A DNA stretch of 64,000 bases from Gymnogyps californianus (Eukaryota; Chordata; Aves; Accipitriformes; Cathartidae): contig NC_059475.1 of assembly GCF_018139145.2 (NCBI RefSeq), positions 21,022,937-21,086,936 of the forward strand, written 5' to 3'. This document shows positions 48,801 through 59,422 of this stretch, piece by piece. The notes under the pieces are model-generated. The model saw nothing but the letters and a program-made list of their open reading frames with translations, made no database searches and was not told where the DNA came from. Each line of letters begins with the position of its first letter. The stretch's first letter is position 1. A program made the position numbers and the translations under genes.

Positions 48801-51800
48801 ACGATCTTGTGATGGTCAAGTAGAAATAAGGATGCAAGTCAGGTCTGAGGTCAAGCCAGGAAATCCAAATACCCCAGGAAGAGGTGTGGGAGCAGGTATG
48901 CCTGCAACACATAGGCCAGGGATGAACTTAAATGGGGCTCCTGGGAAGAGGTTGTGGGTGGGGGTCCCTGGTGAGGCTGGTTGGGTTAATTAAGGCCTAT
49001 CAATGTCCTCAGGGCCCTGACACAGCTGCAAATGAGCAGCTGTAAAAGTTGTGAATGACTCTTGGGTACAGTGAGAACCTCCGAGTCACATTGCTTCCTC
49101 TCCTGTGTCTGGCAGTGGGCAATCGCAGACACCGGAAAAAGAGCCTAAGAACAGAGCAAGCCCAGAGTCAAACTTCTGAGGGTTTTCACAGCCTCCACCA
49201 ATGTATGGTTTAGGCACTGCCTGAGCCAAGTACAGCTTCTGTGTCCTGGTGGATTTGTCTTCCCTGAACCTGTCTGGTCTTTCCCGTCCAGCATCCACCG
49301 CATCCTGCTGTGGGCAGTTCTGCAGCGTCACTACACATTATGTGAAAGGCTGCCTCCTCCTGAACGTTTTGAATCTGTCACCTCTTGCCTTCATTTGAGC
49401 CCTCTGAGCTTTTGTGTCACAGGAGGCAGAGGTTATTTATCTCTGCTGATTTCTTCCATGCCATCTGAACCACTGATTTCAAGTCAATGGGCACAGAATG
49501 GCTGAAGGCTGCAAACTCTGTGTGCTCTAACATGTTAGCGAACATGCAGTGGATTGGTAGCAGACTCTGTGTCCTCTCTCTTCCTTTGAATGAGCTGATT
49601 TCGGTAACTTGATGGCATAGAGGGAAAGAGATGGAGGTACCCAGGCAGTTGCTTCTCTCTAGTCTTGCAACTGCTAGACTCGTTCAGACAAAAGAATGCT
49701 ACCAGTGCTGTGAAACCATGGCCCCTCTTGCCTTATCCCAGGCTGGGTGGTTGCCAGGCCAGCTAGGCAGATCAAATCCCATTGCATCTTATTGCTTGCT
49801 GTGACCTGATGCTAAAAAATGCACTTTTTCTGTCCATATTCTTACCTGCCACCCATCTCCTGAGCCAGCCTGTGGAAATTCAGTTTGAGACAGGGAGTGA
49901 CATTCAGCTGTGCTCTTCTCTCCTCCACAAAGATGAGTATTTCTTTATACGTTTGTGGGGGTTTTTTAAGTCAAGGCCTCTGGAAAACAATTCCTCCTCT
50001 CCCTAAAATACTGGGAGATACAAACACTGAGACCTTGGCCTCTGTGTTAAATGCCGCTGGAATAAGCTGCACCTCTCTGCTTTCTCTCTGCTTGTTTTTT
50101 CTTTCAATTTTACCCTTCAACTCCAAATGTGTCCCTGGAAATGATGCCTTCAGACAGCTAGTCCCCAGCAGCTTAGAGGATACTACTGCCTGCACCAGAG
50201 CAGCTGGACCCCCTCTGCATGCCTGCAAGGCTAAAACCCGCTGATTATTTCACGGGAGAAGATGGAAGGGGAGAGATCCGGACAGCCAGAGCAGAACGGC
50301 TTAACCCCGCGCCACTGGATCTCCTACCCCACTGTTGCGCTGGTTATCTGGCAGAGCATGTGTAGGTTGGAACACACCCAGGCACTGCCTGGATGCCCTC
50401 ACTCTTGGAAGAATGGTTGGTAGGACGAAAAGAGGTGAAAGTGGTACCAAGCAGCAAGGAAAAAAATGCAACATCAAAAGGACGCAGCACCTGCAAGTAT
50501 TGAGGAGAGACAGCAGAGAGGAGCTGGGAGATGCCGCTGCATTTCCTGCCAAGGGGAAGAAACGCCAGGGCTGGGTATCCTTTCTGAAACAGCCATGTTG
50601 TAGTCACACTTTTTTTCTTATCTGGAGTCATCCTCTGCTCTCAGAGGCAGCAACATCATTGTTCCTAGAGGGTCAGGCTGGTATTGAGCACAAGCCAAAG
50701 AAGCCATCCTTTGAGGATGGCCCCTGCGTGCCCTGCAGATGGTGAGGACCACCAGCAGCCTGGGGTGGGCGAGGAGAAGCGGGCAGGTGGGGCACAGTTC
50801 CTTAGAAGAAAGCCCCTCTGTTCTCTTCCCCGAAGCCCCCTCCAGTAGCTGGAACCTTCTCCAGAGCTCTGTCTGATCCCGAGGCCTCTGCCAGGCCCTT
50901 GCTTCGGGGAGCAGGAAAATCGCTGGGGACTTAGGAGAATTTGCTCTTGTGCCATTTCAGACTTTTTCCTGTTTTACTCCTCCGGCTTGGCTGTCTGCTG
51001 GGCTTTGTGCCATCCTCAGCCCCAGCCACTAGGCGTAGCTCCCCATTGGACCCCATCCCTTCCTTTCCCACACCCCCAACCCCTTCCAGTGCTACCCTCC
51101 AGCTGTGTGTTTGCAAGAATGCAAGTGCAGGCTCTCAAAAACGGTCTGCGATGCTTTGCAAGGAGACTCAGGGATCACTTGCAGTGCCCTCCCCTTCCAG
51201 ATCACTTTAGTTCTTGCTCCCAAATACTCCCATTTGCTTCTGTTCACCAACACATGAGTGGAGCCAGTGTGTTGTGAGGCCAGTGAGCTCTTCGGTGTAC
51301 CCCAAGTAAGGAAAAGCAGTTGTACATCATATTTGCAAACGAGGGCTTTCCACTGCTCTGTGCTTCTCTCCCTCCCCAGTGGCAGCCTCCACTGCTCCTC
51401 CCATGCACAGAGTGAAGGCTGCTCTGCTGGGCACAGCTGTGTCTCTGCAGGACAGGAGAGGATGCACTGCAGATACCTCAGCAGCCTGCCCTCCTCCTCC
51501 CTTGCCTGTAACGCAGGGGAGCTGCATCAGCATGACGGAGCTTTGAGCCGAGCTGTCACAACGTGAGCGGGAAATGGCAACACAAAGGGACTCGCAGCCT
51601 GTACATGTTTGTCCACCATCCTGCCTCCTCACTCCCTTCACGCCCAGGCTGTGGCTTGCTTCCTGCAGCGATTCCTCTACCATCAGTGGCAGGAGCAAGG
51701 TGGAGAGAGAGGGATACAGAGGGGACACATTGCCACGCAGCATGTGACTCAGCAGCAAGCAGGTAGTGACCTAACACACCAGGAGACTCACAGAGCCACA

Positions 51801-54164
51801 GCTGCTCCATGCTGCATGGGACATGAGCATGTTTTATGTGATGGCTCTGGGATGAAGCCAGTCTGGTATTAGGGTGTGCATCAGGAGAAATGCATCCTTG
51901 GGGTAACACCCCACAAGGGATGTTACCACCTTGCCTGCCCCTCCTTGAAAGGAAGTTTCAGCATGTCTCGCTCAGATCTCTCTGCTGTCCACTTTATCTG
52001 GAGTCCGCTGCACTTGGTGGGAACAGTTCAATCAGCTTTGGATTGGACGTATGTCAGCAGGGATCAGCAAAGCCTGCCAGATGAGGTGGGAGATGCCAGC
52101 AAACCAGTGGCGCCCTCTCCGGCCTTATTCTTCCTTTTTGGTTTGCAGCCAAGTCATAGCTGCCTTTACAGAGTTTTGTTGGACAGAAATACCTGCTCTC
52201 TCCCCCCCACCCTAGGAAGGCAAAACTTAGTGCATTCTCCTCCAGACCTCTTCTCCCACAGCAGTTTGCAAGCCACCACTCTTACGTAAGACTTGGCATT
52301 TTTCCCCTTCTGCCTCTCATTTCCATCTAACAGTCTCTAAAATCTTGTAGACTCATTTATTTCCTCTGTCGTGTGCCCCTGGCAGAGATTTCCCTGCTCC
52401 TAGTTTGGCCGAGGTCTGAGCAGACCCTGCACTCACCTATCCTGCCCCATCACTCCTGATGGTGGCAGCTGGACTCTTTCTATCTGCAGCACACCCTAAG
52501 CTTTATTTGCAGTTGCCTGGTGCGTTGAGCTGTACAAACCCGCACTGGTGTGCAGTGGAAGGGGAGAGGTCTGATTCATTCAGCTATAGGGCTTGCAATT
52601 CCACCAGTGGGGTCCTGCAGCAATGAATCAGTCCCAGACTGACACAGATGGACACCTGGCCTGCAAACTGACATGTAAGAAGTGAATTTGCTAGGTAATT
52701 TTTAATCTATATAAACACCAGCTAAGGTTTTATTTATTATTTCCCAGCAAGTGATTGCATTTAAAGGGGAGAGAAGACATTTTGCCATTGACTGTAGTAG
52801 TTACAAAATGAGAGTATGATGCAGGTTTGGAGGTCCAAGTTGTTTTCTAGGGGGCAGGGAGCTAACTTTCCACCTAGATCTCATGTGTGAATACAGAATA
52901 GTCTGCAGTGAAAAAACCCCTGCATGTTACTCTGCATATGATTCCCCCATTAGGTATCTCTCTGTTCAAGTAGAGATTTCCAGCAGTCAGTTGTCCTTCA
53001 TAACCCCAGCAGCTAATGCTGCAACCCAGCTGTGCAGAAAGTTGTCTATTATTGTGGCTATTGCCAAAAAAATGAAAACTTCCAGCTTAAGAGGGAGTGT
53101 CATTATCTGCAACATGGTACTAAGGGCAATGGTTCCAGTAGCAAATGATGAAGCCTGAGAAAACTCTGCAAGCTTGAGAGCATGGGAAATACAGGAATCT
53201 CTAACCTTGTATAGTCTGAGCATTTTTTCTGCCAGCTGATGCTAAATCTACATTAGTGAACAGCAAAGAGGGAAGAGGTTGGCTGGCAAAGGGTGAAGTC
53301 AGGATGCCCACTGATCTGCCCCTGCCCTTGCTCTGAAGTTTGACAGTGTTGCTAGAGCCCTTCAAGCCCTTCTGTTTTCCTTTGGCAGCCACTGCGGTCC
53401 AGCCCTGAGGGAGAGACCTTGCTAGCTGAGCTGGAATGTGGTTTTACTGCATTGATGCTGACTCAGCTGGTTTACAAGGGTGAATTCTGAACCTCATCTA
53501 CCTGCTAATGTTTCCTTAGATGTCTGGGGAGTCAGAGCATGGGGGCAGACCATCTGTCACCCCCAAATCAGAAGAAATACTCGAAAAGTTCACTTGGAAA
53601 CAGAAATGTTCGTAGGCTAGGGGTCAAATCTTGGACGCTCTTACACTTGAATTACCCCATATGGATTGGCATTGGCAGGAACCAGCAACCTCTAGGGTAT
53701 ACAGACATGCCACATTACGCATCTGAAATGCATGGCCATGCATGAAGATTGTCAGAGTCAGGAAGAAACAGCTGCAAAAAGAAGCACCAGGTTTTGATGA
53801 AATATGTACTGACTTCTGTTGGATCAGAAACAAAAGCTGTGGGGAGGAGGGAGGGCTGTCCTCTCAGGTGACCTAGCTTCCTATGGTAAAACAGTCACTT
53901 CTGCCAGCTTTCAGCAAGGGTTTAGCTCCCCTCAGCAAAGCGAGGCCACGCAACCTAGACTCCAGGGGCAACCGCAGGGTGAAGCAGTCCCAGGGACGAT
54001 CAGAGGCATCAGGACACAAGATGCAAGGACAGAGTAATTCTTTCTGAGAGCACAACAACATTTGTATATCACTGTTGGATTTGGGGCTTTTAGCCCTGCT
54101 ATGACACTGTAAGCCCAGGAATTGCCAAGGAGTTGGATGGCTACCAAATTTTTTTTTTATATAG
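45837..54164. other. Unique noncoding sequence, relatively GC-rich
   Basis: I see no gene or transposon. The longest frames (165 codons at 47149-47646 minus; 143 at 51327-51758 minus; 137 at 51876-52289 plus) overlap frames on the other strand and carry no recognised motif; higher GC lengthens chance frames. There is a small CpG-containing patch near 50250-50350 but no promoter signature that I would trust. Confidence 0.5.
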
Positions 54165-54352
54165 GTCTTGGACGACCAAGAGGGGGTTAATTACAGACCA
54201 ATTCACTCTGTTCTGCTTGACCTACAAAAGTTGTTGGATGCAGAGACAGCAATAAAAGGCTTAGCTCAGCTGTCACTCGATGAAGAAGGACTGGTGCCCT
54301 TAGGCAGTGGTGGTGGGACAACTAGGTTGGAAGGAGGTGCCCTACGAGCCCA
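54165..54352 (+). CDS. Possible protein-coding exon (unrecognised)
   Basis: A T-run followed by ATATAG (ending 54164) makes a good splice acceptor. The sequence after it is open for 63 codons, to TGA at 54354-54356. A GTGAGAGT donor-like site begins at 54353, just before that stop, so an internal exon of 188 bp is possible. The translation reads VLDDQEGVNYRPIHSVLLDL then QKLLDAETAIKGLAQLSLDE, with a balanced, acidic and leucine-rich composition suggestive of an amphipathic helix. This is unlike the other frames in the window. I do not recognise the family. If it were a terminal exon, the AATAAA at 54865-54870 could serve as poly(A) signal. No neighbouring exon was found, so it may be chance, a decayed exon or part of a noncoding transcript. 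Confidence 0.25.
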
Positions 54353-55814
54353 GTGAGAGTCTGGCCGGAGACTGAAGAAGTGACTTTGAGCTTCGGATGC
54401 CTTAAGGGGGAGTGAAGCTGGGGGCTGGAGAGAATGAACATAAGCATCATATGTGCTAGTTCAATGTTAAGCATTCTGAAATATTAAGGTTTTTTTTCCC
54501 CCTAAAAACGTAGCTCTCTGGTGGTTACTGTAGGGCACAGGGTGCACTTGTTCTTAGACTTTTTTCTCTAATCCTAAGGATTATAAATCTGTATTATTGC
54601 TAGTGGGTGAAAGCTCAGGTACCTAAATCACTGTTAAGAAGCTGGAAACCCACAGCCTCGAAGCCCTATTGCATGACTGCAAAACACCCAAAGTTGACAA
54701 TGCTGCAGATAAGTCAGGTCCAAAGCATCTGAGTTAATTTCCAAAGGTTCCTCTCCTGCAATTCCTCCTTCTAAAGGCTCCTGGCTGCTCTGATGAGGGT
54801 GATCTTGATTAATGACACAGACATGTGAGAAGGCAAAATCAGCAGCAATCCCTACAGACAGTTCAATAAAGCAACAAATGCTGTTTTCCCCTGAGGTTTG
54901 TATTTATCCTGGCAGTGCTGTGATGAGGCGGAAGAAAAGCTAGGTAGGAGGGCTGGTTCTGATGACTCCTGGAGCAACATGTGTCTTGTGTGGCTTCCCT
55001 TCTGTCTCATAATGGATATAGGCTTCGTGCCTCCTCTTCCTCAGCAGGGGTACTGCCAAGATCCCAAGATCCTTCCTTCTTATTGTCTCAGCTCGTAGGA
55101 ACTCAGCATCAGAGAACACAACCTTTCTGTCCCACGGGCCCCAGCTGTACTGCAGGGTAGAACTATAAACTTCACTTCATGGGGAAGCCAGAGCAACAAA
55201 TATGTAGTTGAGGATTAAAAAGAAGTGCTTGGAATAAGAACCTCTTCTGTGTCAGGTCTGTGGCTGCTTTACCAGGGAGGCACAAGATGCGTGGAGGGGC
55301 CTGGGATTAGCAGACATTGTCTGAATGCTCTTGCCATGGTAATTTATTTAAGATGCATGATATCCTATGGGATGAAATGATGCCCTGATTAGCTCACTCT
55401 CCCGTTCTCTGTTCACATTGTTTAGATGTGTTTCAGTGCTGGTAGAGGCAGCGGTGCAGTAACACAGGTTCTCAGTGTGGATAAAATGTCAGTGCTCCTT
55501 TCCTTTCAGAAGATCAGCCCATCTTCTCACTCACAGATCTAGTCTAGGAGTCTCCTCTTCCCCCGTGTCCTGAACAAACCCTTGGACCACCGCTAATGCA
55601 ATTGTGCTCTGTCTTCCTGCATCTCACTGGCAGGAGCTGGTCCAACCAGCCACAGCTCCACTTAACACCCTCCTGACACACTTGTACAGGCAGTGCTGCT
55701 GCTCCTCTCAGCTCCCCAAAATTGTGCTGGGAGCCCATGATCCCAAGGCCTTCTTGCCTCTGGGCTCTACCACCAGCTTTAAGACTGCAGCCCACCTCCT
55801 GGGCTGGGAATAAA
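54353..55814. other. Unique noncoding sequence downstream of the possible exon
   Basis: No gene seen. It contains an AATAAA signal at 54865-54870. Reading frames are below 70 codons up to 55500. Nothing repeat-like is recognised before the microsatellite at 55815. Confidence 0.5.
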
Positions 55815-55845
<31 letters not shown>

Positions 55846-55849
55846 GTGA
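55815..55849. repeat. (TGTGTA)n microsatellite
   Basis: Nearly six uninterrupted copies of the hexamer TGTGTA. The frames crossing it give artefact peptides of alternating His-Ile or Cys-Val, which are not genes. Length variation between individuals is likely. Confidence 0.97.
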
Positions 55850-58126
55850 TTGTTCGTACTGGGTACATGACCTGCAGCAATGCATGCAGGCAAAATGGAG
55901 ATATGTGAGATGCAACATTACCAGTATGTCCAGAGAGACAAACTCCGATGGCATACACGCACCTCCATATTCAGACAAGTAGCCCTCAGTGCATGCAGTG
56001 ACAACCAGCTCAAATGAAACTTAACATGAACCAAAAAGAAAAAAGCAGCTCGACAACACAAACCCATGGCAAAATGAAACCAGTTATAAAGCCCACCTGC
56101 AAAAAATATGGCCAATAACAATTTTAAATCTCATGTGATGAGTAACGTCTCCTGGCACCTAGCAAGCAGTTGACATCAAGCTAGCAGAAGTCAGGAATGA
56201 CGTTGAATAATCCCATGTTTTGCAGCAATGTCAGCAGGTGATCATTCTGGAGGCTGAAAGCAGGCAGCAGCCTCCTGAGATGCCTAACAATAATAACTGA
56301 CCCTTTCTGGTACTCCATGGGTGGGCAACTGTGGAGCTGGTCTTGGCAACTCCTGAACCACTGTAGTGGGTACAAACTATACCATTTCCCAGATCAGTTT
56401 TCAGCAGCTGGTTGAGCTTCTGAACTGAGACAATCTCTGAAGCCCACCTGCTGCTCCTGCAAATGCCAAAGGGGAGGTACATCACTGCAGTAAGCACGAG
56501 AGCTGAGCAATACCTTTCTTTGTGGAAGATACCCAGTAAGCAAGTGTCTTCCCTGGCTCTTTTAGAGGCTCTAGCCCTTTCAAAGGGAAGGCTGCAAGCC
56601 ATGGTTGTAATCCATGAATATGATCTCTGAAATTCAGTTATTTCTTTGAAGGGTGCTAGCCTTTTCTTGCAGGAACTCCAGCTTTCACTTCCCCTTCTGC
56701 TCTCCAGTCTATTAAACCAGAGATTATATGTTACTGCAGGTAAGTTAAAAACTACTAAAAATGGTTTGTGATCTACTAAAAATCTGGGGAGTTTTATCTC
56801 GCAATTTGGATAACTGCGTGAACTGTGTGAAGTATTGGCTAACTTGCTTGATCTGCTGAAGGTTTGACGTGGCTTGAGCAATATAGTGAAAAACGGTTGC
56901 TGCACTTAGTCATTAATAAATGGAACGGAGGGCCATATAATCTCACTCATTCAGCTCATATGCCAGCAATGACAGATTTTTTCAGTGTGTTATGTTGTTG
57001 CTCAATGCGTTGTGCAACCACTCAGGGTTTAGAAGGATTGCACCCAGTACCTTATTAATTCAAATAGCATAGTGCCAGCCTCAGATCAAGGGGAACTAGG
57101 GACCTCATGCAGTGTCATTGGTTTGTTTGCATTGTTTTCTATGCCAACAGCTGTGAACATTTGCTCTGGACAGGAGTGATGAAGCTTGGTCTAGCTGGGT
57201 TCTTTCTGATGACCAAACGAGCAGAGAAGTGGCATGTGGCTATACTGCTTCATACTGATAGACCAAAAAAGCCTGCAAGTATATTTGTTTGCTTAAGGGC
57301 TTTTCTTTCCTGACGTGATTATGCATTTTTTTTCCTATGCTTTTGCAATATCAGGGATGTCGAGTCCTCTCTTATTTCTCATTGTTGATGGAATACTTGT
57401 AAAATACCAAAGAGGTGCCTAACATACAGATATGACTCATGACTCTAAATCTGATTACCAGTTGCCAGCCCTGAATAATTCCCAGGTTCCTTTTCCTGTG
57501 CTCCCCCTATATACAGCTCTTTAGGATACACAGATCATTGATATGAGATTCTGAGCCACTTGCTCCCTCCTCACCTGCTGCTCTTGGCATGAAGTGTCTG
57601 GCTAAGGTTACTGGCCCGAAGGACCTAACAGCTGCTGAACTGGGTTATTATCCACAAAGAAAGGAGCTACGGAAATAGAGAGACCAGTCACTTAGTTGTA
57701 TTTTTTTCCCCTCCAAATGAGGAACATTCACGAGAGTAAAAGGCAAGAAAAGAAGCTTTGTTTGAATTGTCAGCTTTGTGTCCTGTCTCCTCTTCCCTTG
57801 AGAGTGATCAATCTACATGGCTTCTGCCAGCCCAAAGCTAATTCTTAGTACTCAGTAAAATAGAGTTTTTCCTCTATACCAACAGAGAGCTCCTGTTAAC
57901 TCGCCCCAAAGTTGTATTAGCTGTTTTTGCTAAGTCTTTTGCAAGGCTCCATATGTCTGTGTTCAGCTTGTGTTTTATGACATTCACCATGTCCTTATCC
58001 AAGACGCAGCCTGTGCTTTTCTCTCCTCCACACCACCTCTTGTCAGCTTGGGATGAAACTCTTTTATTTCTTGGTGTTTGTCCTTCCACATGGTTGTATT
58101 AAAAAGTACTTTGATTGAATGGGCCC
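55850..58126. other. Unique sequence holding the longest reading frame of the window
   Basis: A minus-strand frame of 224 codons spans 56231-56905. It has no motif I recognise, no signal peptide and no obvious repeats, and its composition (rich in S, L and R) does not settle the matter. In an otherwise gene-free 64 kb, one frame of this length is uncommon but possible by chance. I do not call it a gene. Nothing else stands out up to the LTR. Confidence 0.45.
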
Positions 58127-58714
58127 TGTCCTGGTTTCGGCTGGGATAGAGTTAATTTCCTTCTTAGTAGCTGGTGCAGTGCTGTGTTTTGGATTTAGTG
58201 TGAGAATAATGTTGATAACACGCCGATGTTTTAGCTGTTGCTAAGTAGCGCTTATCTTAAGGATTTTTTCAATTTCCGATGCTCTGCCAGCAAGCAGGTG
58301 TACAAGAAGCTGGGAGGGAGCATAGCCAGGACAGCTGACCCAAACTAGCCAAAGGGATATTCCATACCATAGAACATCACGCCCAGTATATAAACAGGGG
58401 GGAGTCGGCCAGGAGGGGCAGATCGCTGCTCGGGCATTGGTCAGCGGGTGGTGAGCAACTGGATTGTGCATCACTTGTCTTTTCTTGGGTTTTATTTCTC
58501 TTTTTTTTGGTTATATTCCTTTTCATTACAATTATTATTATTATTATTATATTATTATTAGTTATTAGTATATTTTATTTTACTTTAGTTATTAAACTGT
58601 TCTTATCTCAAACCACAAGTTTTACCTTTTTTTCCTCCTCCCCATTCCACTGGGAGAGGGAAGGGGGAAGCGGCTGCATGGTGCTTAGTTGCTGGCTGGG
58701 GTTAAACCACGACA
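58127..58714 (+). mobile_element. Solo LTR of an avian endogenous retrovirus, full length
   Basis: A 588-bp element from TGTCCTGGTTTCGGCTGGG to GGGGTTAAACCACGACA, with a perfect 5-bp target-site duplication GGCCC (58122-58126 and 58715-58719). TATATAAA at 58387-58394 and ATTAAA at 58591-58596 give the plus-strand U3-R-U5 order expected of a retroviral LTR. An ATT-rich microsatellite (about 58520-58570) sits just before the poly(A) signal. It is the most complete copy of the family in the window and the closest relative of the LTR at 29812. No proviral genes remain. Class III (ERVL-like) membership is inferred from the 5-bp duplication. Confidence 0.93.
58520..58572. repeat. (ATT)n microsatellite inside the LTR
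   Basis: Repeated ATT units, interrupted once, lie between the TATA region and the ATTAAA signal. The same place holds a shorter ATT run in the LTR at 29812 and an ATA/GAT-type run in the reversed LTR at 39854, so the simple repeat was part of the family ancestor and has changed length in each copy. Confidence 0.9.
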
Positions 58715-59225
58715 GGCCCATGGCCAAGTAATCCACCCCATGCCATATGACTGATGGTGGTAGATACTCCCCTGTAACCTGTAAGGATTTTTGCAAGAGT
58801 TGAACCACCTGGAAGTATTGTGCTGCACTTAGGCACAGTTGTCAGACAGTACAGTGTGATTATTATTATTTGCATCCTTTTCTTCCCTCTCTATCCTCTT
58901 CCTTCTTAAAACAGATTTAGTCTGAGTACCACAATGTACCCATGAGACCTGGTGGACTTTGATGTAAGAATATTTCTTAGGGACCCATTCAACAGCTCCT
59001 GTTTAAACTCTTCTTTCCCCTCCCCTCCCATAATGGCACACTCTTACGTCTCCCTTTAGTGGTTTCCCTCTCTCCTCTAGCAAATATCCTTTGAGCAAGT
59101 CAATTGTCATTGCTGAAGAGCAAGCCTGGACCAAAGGAGTTTCCACACTTCTGATTTAGGAAATAGAGATTACAAAAGGGGTCAGCACAGAGCAACAAGC
59201 AGGAGGGTTTAGCTGTTGGCTGGAT
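58715..59225. other. Unique noncoding sequence
   Basis: About 500 bp between the LTR and the hAT-type element. It has C/T-rich patches (about 58870-58905 and 59010-59090) and no gene. Confidence 0.5.
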
Positions 59226-59422
59226 CACTGGTCTCCAAAGTGAGGTGCATGCACCCCATGGGGTGCACAAGACGATCCACTGGGGTGCAGGAAGAAAATA
59301 CTGTAACTTCAGTAGTACATGTATATAATGTACAAATAAATAAATATACATCTATTGGGGCTGTGTGCTCAAAATTTTCTTACTGACAGGGATATGCAAT
59401 CAAAAAAGTTTGGAGACCACTG
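59226..59422. mobile_element. hAT-type miniature DNA transposon (nonautonomous)
   Basis: A 197-bp element bounded by inverted ends: CACTGGTCTCCAAAGT on the left and, read in reverse complement, CAGTGGTCTCCAAACT on the right, matching at 14 of 16 positions. The CAGTGGTC(T/C)CCAA form is typical of Charlie-like hAT ends. The interior is GC-rich at first, with short inverted words (GGTGCATGCACC, GGGGTGCAC), then AT-rich, and has no transposase. The expected 8-bp target duplication is not clear: GGCTGGAT on the left and ATCTACAT on the right agree at only four positions, so the insertion is old. A different superfamily cannot be fully excluded. Confidence 0.72.

Noticed and set aside
55708..55978. 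Frames with runs of His-Ile, His-Thr or Cys-Val repeats
   Set aside because: They are direct translations of the TGTGTA microsatellite.
29812..58714. The LTRs at 29812 and 58127 as the two ends of one provirus
   Set aside because: The outer flanks differ (GAGTC versus GGCCC), each LTR has its own target duplication, and the 28 kb between them holds no retroviral genes but does contain a CR1 and a reversed LTR fragment.
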